From assembly GCA_022565795.1 (NCBI GenBank), contig JAIUMA010000008.1:1-64000 (forward strand): a stretch of DNA of 64,000 nucleotides, read 5' to 3'. Below, in pieces: positions 44,836 to 54,006 of this stretch. The stretch is from Balneolia bacterium. GTDB lineage: Bacteria; Bacteroidota; Rhodothermia; Balneolales; Cyclonatronaceae. The position numbers were made by a program, and so were the translations under genes. Each line of letters starts with the position of its first letter. Within the stretch, counting starts at the first letter, position 1. The notes under the pieces are model-generated. The model was not told the origin of the DNA and did no database searches. It saw only the letters and a program-made list of their open reading frames with translations.

Positions 44836-46266
44836 TTACGCCTCCTTAATTTTTTTTGACCAAACGCCTGGTATCTCGGGTTTTAACCCGACTTTGGCAA
44901 CGATTCGTATCACCAAATAGGCAAAAATAAGATGACCAACCGTTAGAAGAACACCTGCGACGGAGCGTGCAATCAGATATGGAATGGTGAGATTCATTGT
45001 ATCCATGAATGGAATATCCGGGTTGTTCATAGCAAGTCCCTGAAGAACACCGCCAACCTGTAGCGGTACGGTATAAAGGATGATGCCAATAGCGCTAAGC
45101 CAGAAATGGGCTTTGATGAGCTTGTGCGACTGCCATTCCCAGTTTGTAAGCCTTGGGAGAATGTAATAACAGGAGCCGAAAAGCATCATGGTTACAAAGG
45201 CGTACATTCCTATGTGGGCGTGAGCGACAACAAAGTGTGTGAAGTGAATAATTTCGTTGGTTGTTCTTAGCGCCTGAATACTACCCTGCAGACTTACGAA
45301 GGTATAGCTCATAGCCGCAAAAACGACAAACCGAAGCGTAGGAGAATGCTTAACCGCGCTGAAAGATCCCACAACGGTCATGTGATGATTCACGGCCACA
45401 ACAACTACAGGGATAATCATCATTACGCTTGCTGCAATAGAAATGGTTACGAACCATGTAGGCAATGGTGAGCCGATTAGGTGGTGAAATCCGTTCCAGT
45501 TGTAGAACAGCGCCAGTCCCCAGAATCCAAGTAAGGACAGGCCATAGCTGTAAATTGGCCTGCCAATTACCTTAGGAATGAAATAGTAGGCTGCAGCAAG
45601 CCCGATTGGAGTAAACCACAGGCCAAGTGCATTATGGGCAAACCACCAGTTCATTCCGGCTTGTACGGTGGGGGTATCGAAAATAGGCATTGATGAAACC
45701 CCGCCAAGAAGTGGAAGCCAGAGAAATGCAGCGATAATATACCAGACGGATACGTACAAAGTTTTCACATTTCGATAGAAAAGCATAAACATGGCGGCAA
45801 TGCCAATAACCAGAATACACCATACGATTACGATCATGGTGCTAACCGGGAATTCAAGCCATTCTATGCCTCGTGTAAATCCGGCAAGTATTTGAACACT
45901 TCCTACCAAAAGCGCGATATTCCATAAAGCCGTTACGCCTATAATGTAGGGGCGCATCGGTATGGCAACCCGCAAGGTTCTGCTTAGCAGCCAAAGCGCA
46001 ACACCAGCACCGGTCATGGAGGCCCAGCCATAAACCATTGTATTGAGGTGAAGCGGACGAACCCTGCCGAATGTAAGGAATGACAACTGTCCGAGAAATT
46101 CCGGTGCATGCATTTTAACTGAAGCCATAAGAGCGAGCAGAGAACCGAAAAGCAGCCAGAAAACTCCCGATACGACAAGAAAAAGTACAGGGTATCGAGC
46201 TTTTTCGTCGAGAAAACGTATCGACTGAAAGGTCGAGTCGATTTCAGATTGATGTCCGCCAATCAT
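44836..46266 (-). CDS. ccoN: cbb3 cytochrome oxidase subunit I
   Basis: 476 residues with about 12 transmembrane segments. Haem-copper oxidase catalytic subunit of the C family (reduces O2 at low concentration, pumps protons). Visible signatures: HLNTMVYGWASMTG (low-spin haem ligand region), the WFAHNALGLWFTP / NHHMTV Cu-binding histidine region, and the VVAHAHIGMYAF haem-binding helix. Preceded by ccoS (18 bases). The operon lacks a recognisable ccoQ, ccoG and ccoH inside the window. Confidence 0.96.
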   Translation of the reverse strand: MIGGHQSEIDSTFQSIRFLDEKARYPVLFLVVSGVFWLLFGSLLALMASVKMHAPEFLGQLSFLTFGRVRPLHLNTMVYGWASMTGAGVALWLLSRTLRVAIPMRPYIIGVTALWNIALLVGSVQILAGFTRGIEWLEFPVSTMIVIVWCILVIGIAAMFMLFYRNVKTLYVSVWYIIAAFLWLPLLGGVSSMPIFDTPTVQAGMNWWFAHNALGLWFTPIGLAAAYYFIPKVIGRPIYSYGLSLLGFWGLALFYNWNGFHHLIGSPLPTWFVTISIAASVMMIIPVVVVAVNHHMTVVGSFSAVKHSPTLRFVVFAAMSYTFVSLQGSIQALRTTNEIIHFTHFVVAHAHIGMYAFVTMMLFGSCYYILPRLTNWEWQSHKLIKAHFWLSAIGIILYTVPLQVGGVLQGLAMNNPDIPFMDTMNLTIPYLIARSVAGVLLTVGHLIFAYLVIRIVAKVGLKPEIPGVWSKKIKEA

Positions 46267-46284
46267 AGTTGAGTGAGATTATTG

Positions 46285-46509
46285 TTAATTTTTTTGTTTT
46301 GAATCATTGTCTTTAAATATTTGGTCAGTTGGTTCACCTGCCGGCTCTTCTTCATTGAATGGAAGCTGAGCACCTTTGTTGATGTCGTCAAACTGGCCGG
46401 AAAAATAGGCCCAAATAAACAGGCCTATACCGCTAAGAATGATGAGCAGCGAAAAAAGCAGGAGAATCCAGATTCCGTAGCTTACGTTAATTGATGTTTC
46501 TAATAGCAT
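46285..46509 (-). CDS. ccoS: cbb3 oxidase assembly protein CcoS
   Basis: 74 residues. One transmembrane segment (GIWILLLFSLLIILSGIGLFIWAY) followed by the CcoS-type motif SGQFDDINKG and an acidic tail (LPFNEEEPAGEP). CcoS is required for cofactor assembly of cbb3 oxidase; in most genomes it sits at the other end with ccoI, here it leads the operon. The start is 10 bases from a TTGAG-N6-CTCAA inverted repeat. Confidence 0.9.
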   Translation of the reverse strand: MLLETSINVSYGIWILLLFSLLIILSGIGLFIWAYFSGQFDDINKGAQLPFNEEEPAGEPTDQIFKDNDSKQKN

Positions 46510-46518
46510 GGGTTAAAA

Positions 46519-46534
46519 TTGAGCCAATACTCAA
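46519..46534. promoter_or_regulatory. Inverted repeat upstream of cbb3 operon
   Basis: TTGAG-CCAATA-CTCAA, a perfect 5-bp dyad 10 bases before the ccoS start. FNR/CRP-family boxes have TTGAT-N4-ATCAA, so spacing and the fifth base differ; an oxygen-responsive regulator is only a guess. Arms are short enough to arise by chance. Confidence 0.3.
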
Positions 46535-46617
46535 ACAGAGACCTGTTCTAATTCAGAATGTAATATCCGATTCCGAATGATCAGGACGATGTTTAATAAA
46601 GCAGTAGCTGGTTGTAA

Positions 46618-46674
46618 TTAAAAACCCGCCAATCTCATATCGTCAGAGATGTGTAGTTAGCAGGGATCGGCGGG
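46618..46674 (-). terminator. Terminator after small secreted protein, upstream of ccoS
   Basis: CCCGCCGAT pairs with ATTGGCGGG (one wobble) across a loop of about 30 bases with weaker inner pairing, then TTTTTAATT on the minus strand. Separates the 46688-47107 gene from the cbb3 operon. Confidence 0.6.
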
Positions 46675-46687
46675 GCAAAGGCTTGAA

Positions 46688-47107
46688 CTAGCCCTTAATC
46701 GGCGGCATCAGAAGCTGAAGCTCCGCCTGGTCCGGAATAGATACTTTTAACTCGCAGAGAAGTTCAGATGCGTGCTGGTCTCGCTGCAAAACAGACTTTT
46801 GAATAAGGGGGAGAAAAGCTTCGTAGTTATCTAAGTCGAGGAGATTTTGAGTTTTGTCTCTGTTTTGATTTTCGGGAAATGGCGCAAGCTTTTCTGAAGG
46901 AGGTGCGGGAACAAGAAATGTAATAAAGGGAAGCTTGGTATCATCTGTTTCGTATTCCCCAGAGCAGTAGCATGGTACACCAGTAGCCTGTTCGCCGAGC
47001 AGTGAAGTTATACAACCGTCGCCGAGCTGAAAATGAATCATTGGCATCACCGGCTGAACAAGAAGGAACAGGTAAACACCTAAGAGTATGGTAACCTTTA
47101 TTCTCAA
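46688..47107 (-). CDS. Small secreted Cys-containing protein upstream of cbb3 operon
   Basis: 139 residues, not recognised. N-terminal hydrophobic signal/anchor (VTILLGVYLFLLVQPVMPMI), then Cys at 32, 46 and 48 (GCITSLL, PCYCSGEYE) and one near the end (LLCELKV). Starts at TTG (47107-47105) with no clear ribosome site; a start at the ATG of MPMIHF would lose the signal. The CxC pair could bind copper or form a disulfide, which would fit the cbb3/copper setting, but this is an inference only. It is ended by its own terminator before ccoS, so it is a separate transcript. Confidence 0.6.
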   Translation of the reverse strand: MRIKVTILLGVYLFLLVQPVMPMIHFQLGDGCITSLLGEQATGVPCYCSGEYETDDTKLPFITFLVPAPPSEKLAPFPENQNRDKTQNLLDLDNYEAFLPLIQKSVLQRDQHASELLCELKVSIPDQAELQLLMPPIKG

Positions 47108-47256
47108 AAAAATAGATGTTGCAACAATATTACTGGTTAGTAATAAACTTAATCAACATGTCTGTCAAAACCTATTTTTAAAGCTTTTTTTCCACCTTTT
47201 TTGGAGAACAAATCGCTAAGCTGTTGCTACTCAATTAAACAGAATTTCCTTAAACC

Positions 47257-47289
47257 AAAAAAGGCCATCCGGAAACCGGACGGCCTTTT
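47257..47289 (-). terminator. Terminator after aconitase gene
   Basis: AAAAGGCC-A-TCCGG pairs with CCGGA-C-GGCCTTTT, AAA loop, one mismatch. On the minus strand it is followed by a T-rich tail (TTTTTTGG). Aconitase stop is at 47336. Confidence 0.88.
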
Positions 47290-47335
47290 AAGTGCAAGTA
47301 GTGAAAGAAGCCACTACAATTTATTTGAGGTTTGT

Positions 47336-50065
47336 TTAGACGTTGTCCTCTTTCATAAACTTCCGGAGGACTGTCTGTAAAATACCACCATTTTTGAAAT
47401 AATCAACCTCTACCGGTGTATCTATACGGCAAATGGTCTTAAATTTAGACACTTTTCCGTCGAAGTCCGGATCTTCGCTCTTGCTGGCGGTGACCCAAAT
47501 CTCCTGACCTGCCTTGATGTTGTCGTCGATTTCAATGGTGAAATATTCATTGCCGTCGAGGCCAAGTACCTCAGCGTTTTGACCGTCGGTGAACTCCAGC
47601 GGCAACACGCCCATCCCAACCAGGTTGGAGCGGTGAATACGCTCAAAAGATTCGGCGATTACGGCCTTTACACCAAGAAGGTTGGTGCCTTTAGCAGCCC
47701 AGTCGCGTGATGATCCTGTACCGTATTCCTTACCAGCGATTACTACCAGAGGCGTTTCGTTTTTCTGATAGTCCATGGATGCATCATAAATGAAGCGAAC
47801 TTCGCCGGTAGGGAAGTAGGTGGTGTATCCACCTTCGGTGCCCGGAGCAAGCTGATTCTTAAGACGTACGTTCGCGAAGGTTCCGCGTGTCATTACCCTG
47901 TCGTTTCCTCTTCTCGAGCCATAAGAGTTGAAGTCTTTGTTTTCAACACCGTTGGTAAGCAGATAGAAACCGGCAGGGCTGTCGGCTTTAATATTGCCTG
48001 CAGGTGAAATGTGGTCTGTGGTGATGGAATCACCAACTTTAACCAGCACGCGGGCGTTGCGAATTGGTTTCACAGAGTCGAGCTCAGGGCTCATGTCTAC
48101 GAAGAAAGGCGGCTCCTGAATGTAGGTGGAATCATCTTTCCATTCGAACAGTGCACCTCCGGTAATCGGTATGTTGTTCCACTCTTCGTTTGAGTCTGCG
48201 ATGCCATCATACATCTTATGGAAAAGGTCCGGGCGAACAGCGTTGTCGAGATGTTCAAAAATCTCGTCGGTTGTCGGCCAGATTTCCTTCAGATAAACGT
48301 CTTTGCCGTCCTTATCCTTACCTATTGGCTCTTTGGAAAGGTCGATATCGACCGTTCCGGCAAGAGCGTATGCTACTACGAGCGGCGGGGAAGCGAGGTA
48401 GTTCGCCTTCACGTTTGGATGGATCCGGCCTTCAAAGTTTCTGTTACCTGAAAGTACCCCTGCCACAATCAGCTCGCCTTCATTAATGGCGGCTTCAACG
48501 GCTTCCGGAAGCGGACCGGAGTTACCGATACAGGTTGTGCAGCCGTAGCCCACGAGGTTGAATCCGAGGCGATCAAGTTCCGGCGTCAGTTTGGCTTCAT
48601 CAAGGTACTCGGTTACCACGCGGGAACCAGGCGCGAGCGATGTCTTCACGTACGGAGGGACCTTAAGGCCACGCTCGTTAGCTTTTTTTGCCAGAATTCC
48701 GGCACCAAGCATTACCGAAGGGTTTGACGTATTGGTACATGAGGTGATGGCGGCAATAACCACATCACCATGCTTCATGTCTACAGTTGTACCGTTTTTG
48801 AAGGTGCCTTTGCTGGCAAGTTTTTCCTGGGCCAGGGCAAAACCGCTGGTTGGCTCCTTGCTGGTAAGCGAGGTGTTGAAAGACTTCTTCATCTCGTCGA
48901 GAGGTACTCTGTCTTGCGGGCGCTTTGGTCCGGCAAGGGAGGTCTCGATGGTGGAAAGGTCGAGCTCGAGCGTGTCGGTGAAGACAGGATCAGTCATGCC
49001 GTCCTCGCGGAAGAGGCCCTGCTCCTTGCAGTAGCGCTCTACGGTATCGCACAGCTCTTCAGAGCGACCGGTGCGCAGCATGTAGCGGATGGATTCTTTA
49101 TCCACAGGGAAGAATCCGACGGTAGCACCGTACTCAGGAGCCATGTTGGCGATGGTTGCACGGTCGGGCAGACTCATGCTTGAGAGGCCATCACCATAAA
49201 ACTCAACAAACTTACCTACCACGCCTTTTTTGCGCAGCATTTGGGTAACGGTAAGGGTAAGGTCGGTTGCGGTTACGCCTTCAGGCATTTTGCCGGTAAT
49301 TTTGAATCCGATTACCTCCGGAACAAGCATGTAGATTGGCTGGCCCAGCATTACGGCTTCTGCTTCGATACCACCAACGCCCCAGCCAAGGATACCAAGA
49401 CCGTTGATCATTGTGGTGTGCGAATCGGTACCAACGAGTGAATCCGGATAGATAACACGCTCACCGTTTTCTTCTTTGCTCCAAACGGTTTTGGCCAAAT
49501 GCTCAAGGTTCACCTGGTGAACGATACCGCGTGCCGGTGGCACAACGCTGAAGTTTTTAAACGCCTTTTGTCCCCAACGAAGGAACTCGTAACGCTCGCG
49601 GTTGCGCTCGAACTCTTTCTCACGGTTGAACATGAATGCAAATTCCTGACCAAAGGTATCGACCTGAACAGAGTGGTCGATTACAAGATCTACGGGCACA
49701 ACCGGGTTGATTTTCTGCGGGTCGCCGCCAGCGCGGGACATGGCGGAACGAAGCGCTGCAAGGTCTACAACGGAAGGTACCCCGGTGAAATCCTGCAGCA
49801 CCACACGTGCCGGCTTGAAAGGAATTTCGGATTTAGCGGGATTCTTTGCATCGTAGCCGGCAAGCAGCTTAATATCTTTTTCGGTAACAACGTAGTCGTC
49901 GTATTCTCTTAGTACGGATTCAAGAAGCACCTTGATTGAAAACGGGAGCTTGCTCATGTCGCCGTATCCGGCTTTTTCGAGTGCGTCCAGACGGTAGATT
50001 ACGGCCGGTCCGCTTTTTGTGTCTAACGTGGAGCGACTGTCCGCGAAGTTTTTAGGATTGCTCAT
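47336..50065 (-). CDS. acnA: Aconitate hydratase A
   Basis: 909 residues, full AcnA/IRP1-type aconitase: citrate to isocitrate in the TCA cycle. [4Fe-4S]-binding Cys are in [13 protein letters not shown] and [42 protein letters not shown] and the C-terminal swivel motif [16 protein letters not shown] are intact. Transcribed alone. On the minus strand TACTTTTG (50205-50198) upstream matches the Bacteroidetes -7 element. Confidence 0.97.
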   Translation of the reverse strand: MSNPKNFADSRSTLDTKSGPAVIYRLDALEKAGYGDMSKLPFSIKVLLESVLREYDDYVVTEKDIKLLAGYDAKNPAKSEIPFKPARVVLQDFTGVPSVVDLAALRSAMSRAGGDPQKINPVVPVDLVIDHSVQVDTFGQEFAFMFNREKEFERNRERYEFLRWGQKAFKNFSVVPPARGIVHQVNLEHLAKTVWSKEENGERVIYPDSLVGTDSHTTMINGLGILGWGVGGIEAEAVMLGQPIYMLVPEVIGFKITGKMPEGVTATDLTLTVTQMLRKKGVVGKFVEFYGDGLSSMSLPDRATIANMAPEYGATVGFFPVDKESIRYMLRTGRSEELCDTVERYCKEQGLFREDGMTDPVFTDTLELDLSTIETSLAGPKRPQDRVPLDEMKKSFNTSLTSKEPTSGFALAQEKLASKGTFKNGTTVDMKHGDVVIAAITSCTNTSNPSVMLGAGILAKKANERGLKVPPYVKTSLAPGSRVVTEYLDEAKLTPELDRLGFNLVGYGCTTCIGNSGPLPEAVEAAINEGELIVAGVLSGNRNFEGRIHPNVKANYLASPPLVVAYALAGTVDIDLSKEPIGKDKDGKDVYLKEIWPTTDEIFEHLDNAVRPDLFHKMYDGIADSNEEWNNIPITGGALFEWKDDSTYIQEPPFFVDMSPELDSVKPIRNARVLVKVGDSITTDHISPAGNIKADSPAGFYLLTNGVENKDFNSYGSRRGNDRVMTRGTFANVRLKNQLAPGTEGGYTTYFPTGEVRFIYDASMDYQKNETPLVVIAGKEYGTGSSRDWAAKGTNLLGVKAVIAESFERIHRSNLVGMGVLPLEFTDGQNAEVLGLDGNEYFTIEIDDNIKAGQEIWVTASKSEDPDFDGKVSKFKTICRIDTPVEVDYFKNGGILQTVLRKFMKEDNV

Positions 50066-50310
50066 AATAATGTTTTCCCGGTATTGTAATGATTTCAGTT
50101 CTGCTGCTGCACCTGTAATCGCAATTGCCGACTCCTTTTCGCTTGGAGTGACTTTTGAATCAAGATTTCAATCGAATCAACCGCAGTTTGGTACAGCCAA
50201 AAGTATTGAGATTTATAAAATAACGATTAATACGCAGATATTCTCAACGATGTGAGCGTAGCGCCTAATTGAGGTTTGCAGGCTACGGTGCGTGAAAAAT
50301 ATGGAAATAA
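50066..50310. other. Intergenic region upstream of acnA
   Basis: About 245 bases before the sod terminator. Candidate -7 box TACTTTTG on the minus strand at 50205-50198, about 130 bases before the acnA start; no matching -33 TTTG at 19-base spacing. Nothing else was seen. Confidence 0.3.
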
Positions 50311-50339
50311 AAAAGGCTTCCTGGTAAAGGAAGCCTTTA
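50311..50339 (-). terminator. Terminator after superoxide dismutase gene
   Basis: AAAGGCTTCCT pairs with AGGAAGCCTTT with a 5-base loop; on the minus strand a T run (TTTTTTATTTCC) follows. Sod stop is at 50368. Confidence 0.9.
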
Positions 50340-50367
50340 ATCACGCTTAGTAATTTGAAAACTATCC

Positions 50368-51093
50368 TCAGCCTGCAGATGCTGCTGCATCGTACATTTC
50401 GGCTACCTTTTCCCAGTTTACAACGTTCATAAAGTTCTCTACGTATTCGCCGCGTCTGTTTTGGTAGCGAAGGTAGTAGGCGTGCTCCCATACGTCAACC
50501 ATGAGAAGCGGACGTGTAGCCCAAAGCGTAAGGTCACTCTGTCTTTCAGCCTGATGAATAACCAGATTACCGCTGTTGGGTTCGTATGACATGATGCCCC
50601 ATCCGCTGCCTTCAACAGCGCCTGATGCCGCCTTGAAATGGCGCTTAAAACCATCGAAGCTTCCAAAAGAACGGTTGATGGCGTTTCTGAGGGTGCGGTC
50701 AGACGGCTCTCCGCCTCCGTTCGGGCCCATAACCTCCCAAAACATGGCGTGAAGAAAATGTCCGCCGCCGTGGAAAGCCGTTTCGCGGCTCCAGTGCTTC
50801 ACAAGAGAGAAATCATCGCTCTCGCGTGCTTCAGCCAGCTTTTCGAGCGCATTATTTAGTCCGTTCACATAACCTTGATGATGGCGGCTGTGGTGCAATT
50901 CCATAGTCTGTGCGTCGATATACGGCTCCAGTGCATCATAGCTGTAATTAAGTTCAGGAAGGACATACTCTCCGTCTCTGAAAGTGTCTGCGGCTACGCT
51001 TGCGGCGAAAGAGTTTGCTGGCATACCTAAACCGGCAGTACCAAGCAAGGCGGCTCCCGCCAGTGACTTCTTTAAGTATTCTCTTCGTGTCAT
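50368..51093 (-). CDS. Exported Fe/Mn superoxide dismutase with Tat signal
   Basis: 241 residues: an N-terminal twin-arginine signal (MTRREYLKKSLAGAALLG, then hydrophobic GTAGLGMPANSFAAS) and a mature Fe/Mn dismutase of about 200 residues. Metal-ligand motifs are present: MELHHSRHHQGYV, HFLHAMFW and DVWEHAYY. The Tat signal implies folding with its metal in the cytoplasm and export to the periplasm. It removes superoxide near the envelope. Fe and Mn forms are not separable by eye. Transcribed alone, with terminator at 50311. Confidence 0.93.
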   Translation of the reverse strand: MTRREYLKKSLAGAALLGTAGLGMPANSFAASVAADTFRDGEYVLPELNYSYDALEPYIDAQTMELHHSRHHQGYVNGLNNALEKLAEARESDDFSLVKHWSRETAFHGGGHFLHAMFWEVMGPNGGGEPSDRTLRNAINRSFGSFDGFKRHFKAASGAVEGSGWGIMSYEPNSGNLVIHQAERQSDLTLWATRPLLMVDVWEHAYYLRYQNRRGEYVENFMNVVNWEKVAEMYDAAASAG

Positions 51094-51312
51094 GACTGTA
51101 GGATTTAAGAGTAATTAATTCCGAGTTAGCAGTGAATTACAGTATCAAATAAGGCATTAAACGCCGGAATCATTCCGTAAAAGGTTAAGGTTAAGTCTTT
51201 TAACAATCAAATGGTCTTGTGCATGCCTGTTCATGTATGCCTCTTGTATCACTGCGGGCCAAATACGTACATTGTTTATATACTATCAGAAAACCGCTTA
51301 CAGTGTCATGAA

Positions 51313-52515
51313 ATGAAAAAAAACGGAAGAAGAAGGCGTGTTCCCAAAATTGGTTTAGCCTGCGCGGGCGGAGGAATCGAAGGGGCGGTTTATGAAATCG
51401 GGGCGTTATGTGCGCTGGAAGAAGCTATTGAGGGACTTAGTTTCTCAAATGCCCATGTGTATGTTGGTGTAAGCGCCGGTGCCATCATCACGGCCAGCCT
51501 TGCTAACGGGATAACTCCGCGCCAGATGAGCCGTGCGATATTATCTGCTCAGCACGATGTGCACCCGATTACCCCATCCACCTTCTATAGTCCGGCCTAT
51601 CGCGAGTACTTCAGCCGGGCCGGACATATTCCGCATACCATTGGCTCTATGGTGTGGGGCTACATCCGGCATCCCGGTGATATCAGCCTCGGAGGTTCGC
51701 TATCGCGGCTGACAGAGCTCCTGCCCGTTGGTGTATTCGACAATACCCCGATTCGCGACTACATGAAGCTTAACTTTAGCTATGAAGGCCGTACCGATGA
51801 CTTCCGGGAGCTAAAAACGAGACTTAGAATTGTGGCAACGGATCTGGATTCCAGCAAGACCGTTGTTTTCGGCTCGCCCGGCTTCGATGATGTACCGGTT
51901 AGCCTTGCGGTGCAGGCGAGTACAGCTCTTCCCGCTGTCTACACCCCGGTACGCATTAATAACAGAAACTATATTGATGGCGTGGCTCAGCGTACGGTTC
52001 ATGCCAGCGTAGCCATGGATGAAGGCGCTGACCTCACCATCTGCGTGAATCCGATTGTACCCTATGAAGCGCTGGAAGATGCTGAGTCTGTTCTTAAAGA
52101 GATGTTGATGGAGCGCGGACTCCCGGCCGTATTGTCACAGACGTTTCGCACGATGATTCACTCCAGAATGAATGTGGGCATTAATCGCTATAAACAGGAG
52201 TATAAAGATCAGGATATCATCGTGATTGAACCTGATTCAAAAGACTATCGAATGTTTTTTACAAATATTTTCAGCTTTTCATCAAGAAAAGAAGTGTGTA
52301 ATTATGCCTATCAAAGTACACGCCTTCATCTTAAAAAAAATGCCGACGAAATTAACGCTATCCTCAATAAATACGGGCTTTTTTTGAATGAAACTTCGCT
52401 TAGGGATGAACTTAAATCTCTTTACGACAACAGGTATCGGAATACAGGAGAGAAAACGGTATCGGACTTGTCTATCACACTGAAAAAACTGGATATGGTT
52501 CTGGATGATATGTGA
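51313..52515 (+). CDS. Patatin-like phospholipase
   Basis: 400 residues from ATG 51313, just before the conserved start (MKKNGRRRRVPKIGLACAGG); a reading from 51211 would add a hydrophobic non-conserved leader. Patatin dyad: oxyanion-hole GGGIEGAVYEIGAL (19-31), nucleophile S54 in GVSAG, and D222 of the YIDG motif. Cytoplasmic-looking, no signal. Cleaves acyl chains from phospholipids. It precedes three outer-membrane paralogues by 161 bases; a functional link is not visible. Confidence 0.88.
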   Translation: MKKNGRRRRVPKIGLACAGGGIEGAVYEIGALCALEEAIEGLSFSNAHVYVGVSAGAIITASLANGITPRQMSRAILSAQHDVHPITPSTFYSPAYREYFSRAGHIPHTIGSMVWGYIRHPGDISLGGSLSRLTELLPVGVFDNTPIRDYMKLNFSYEGRTDDFRELKTRLRIVATDLDSSKTVVFGSPGFDDVPVSLAVQASTALPAVYTPVRINNRNYIDGVAQRTVHASVAMDEGADLTICVNPIVPYEALEDAESVLKEMLMERGLPAVLSQTFRTMIHSRMNVGINRYKQEYKDQDIIVIEPDSKDYRMFFTNIFSFSSRKEVCNYAYQSTRLHLKKNADEINAILNKYGLFLNETSLRDELKSLYDNRYRNTGEKTVSDLSITLKKLDMVLDDM

Positions 52516-52676
52516 GTTGGGTCGAAGATATTAACAGATAGGGTCAGGCTTCATTTATAACTCTCAAAGGGCTATATTGGCGGAATTCTTAACAGACCAA
52601 CGTGAAATTACTCCGCTGAAAGTCTTTGCACATCGTTACTAAGCCGTAACAAATCCTTAATACTGATTCAATCTAA

Positions 52677-53867
52677 ATGCGTTATTTATCTCTTACGTTA
52701 ATACTTGCGTTAACCGTATGTATTTCAACACTCCTCAATACACAAACAGCTTTTGCCAGCCAGGATGGTGACACTGGATTTATCATCGATTTAAGAGGTG
52801 AAAGGGTTGATGGCTTTTTCCCTGAAATGAGATCCTTCGATCGTGCAACGGCTATTTTATTTATTCCGGAAGGCGAGACAGTAGCGCAAGAGCTAACCGC
52901 AGATGATTTCCGCTCTGCAGAGTTTGCCACTGGTGAAGTATTCCGTGCATTTCCGGAATCAGTATCAAATGAAGAGGCTCCGGCAGTAATCGGCCAAAAA
53001 ATTCACGACAGTGATATCAGTTTGTATGTTGCCGAGCCTTTTCCACGAGAGCGGTACTTCTTTGCTATAAACCGTGCCGGCAGCCCGGTGTTTATCAGCC
53101 CGAATCGCTACATTATTCAGCTTCGTTCTATCTTTGGTGAATGTGGTACCGTAGTTAGAGAGTACAGCGATATTGCTCAAAACTATACCCCGGGTTACAT
53201 GATGCGTATTTTCCAGGAATACGACAGATGTATGGGCGTGGAAGATGATGTAACGCGTCGTTTTGGCACCGATCTTTATCGTATTAAGTTTGGTGTAATT
53301 GGCGGTCCGTCAAATTCTAAGGTTAATCAGTCGAGCCCGATAGATATATTCAGAAACAACGATTATATATATACAATTGACTATATGGTGGGCATATTTG
53401 CAGATATTCGTCTGCAGAGAAGCTCTATTTTTGTCCGCCCTGAAATCAACTATATGAAGGTTACTTCTGAGGCATCAGGTTTTGATATAGTTAGAAATGT
53501 GGACCAGCAAGCCACCGCAGAACTCGAAATGATAACGCTTGAATTACCGGCAAGATATGAGTTTGGGTTTTGGACTGTCAGACCATATTTAGGCGGTGGT
53601 CTTTCAGTGGCCTATATTTTCAATGAAGATGTATTGATTACCGATACAACCGCAGCTGGAGATGTATTTACAGCCAGGGATATCAATCTAAGCACAAACA
53701 TTTCTCCGGGGTTTCATGCTGTGGCAGGAACGCGGTTTCATGAACTGCTTGGGAGTTTTGATTTATTTACAGAGGTCCGCTACAGATACGCCTATTCCGA
53801 CGAAAAAAGGTTTAATGCACTCAGTGGTATATCAGCCTTCAATTTCCTGGTTGGGATTAGCTTCTAA
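52677..53867 (+). CDS. Outer-membrane barrel paralogue 1 of tandem array
   Basis: 396 residues. Signal peptide (1-27, AFAS), an N-terminal beta-rich domain (about 35-195), a linker and a C-terminal PorT-like barrel domain (about 215-396) ending in a strand with F (NFLVGISF). The barrel half (KFGVIGG ... SKVNQSSPIDIFRN ... RPEINYM ... DLFTEVRYRYAY) matches paralogue 2 closely, whereas the N-terminal half differs from both others. Role unknown. It does not share the upstream block seen before paralogues 2 and 3. Confidence 0.82.
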   Translation: MRYLSLTLILALTVCISTLLNTQTAFASQDGDTGFIIDLRGERVDGFFPEMRSFDRATAILFIPEGETVAQELTADDFRSAEFATGEVFRAFPESVSNEEAPAVIGQKIHDSDISLYVAEPFPRERYFFAINRAGSPVFISPNRYIIQLRSIFGECGTVVREYSDIAQNYTPGYMMRIFQEYDRCMGVEDDVTRRFGTDLYRIKFGVIGGPSNSKVNQSSPIDIFRNNDYIYTIDYMVGIFADIRLQRSSIFVRPEINYMKVTSEASGFDIVRNVDQQATAELEMITLELPARYEFGFWTVRPYLGGGLSVAYIFNEDVLITDTTAAGDVFTARDINLSTNISPGFHAVAGTRFHELLGSFDLFTEVRYRYAYSDEKRFNALSGISAFNFLVGISF

Positions 53868-53904
53868 GTATGAGCTTTAAAACCATGAGCATCGTGTGAG
53901 CTGC

Positions 53905-54005
53905 TTGTGTGATTTTCAGTATCTTTGGGCTCATTTCCAAAACAGGTCAATCACACAAACGCTCATAGTGCTGGTATATATCTATTCAAAACAAAGCAGT
54001 AGAGC
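53905..54005. promoter_or_regulatory. Conserved upstream block with 10-bp inverted repeat, copy 1
   Basis: About 100 bases, nearly identical to 55226-55326 (about 8 differences). Contains TTGTGTGATT (53905-53914) and its complement AATCACACAA (53949-53958), 34 bases apart. Between them is TATCTTTG (53920-53927), a match to the TAnnTTTG -7 promoter box. So a promoter framed by an operator-like dyad, or a leader hairpin. The stretch is also open in the reading frame of the gene, so partial coding cannot be ruled out. Confidence 0.6.
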
Positions 54006-54006
54006 C

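Noticed and set aside
46688-47107. CcoH or CcoG identity for the small protein
   Set aside because: Length, single segment and Cys pattern do not match either family.
47117-47126. TGTTGCAACA palindrome before the small secreted protein
   Set aside because: Ten-base palindrome with no second copy or known regulator; likely chance.
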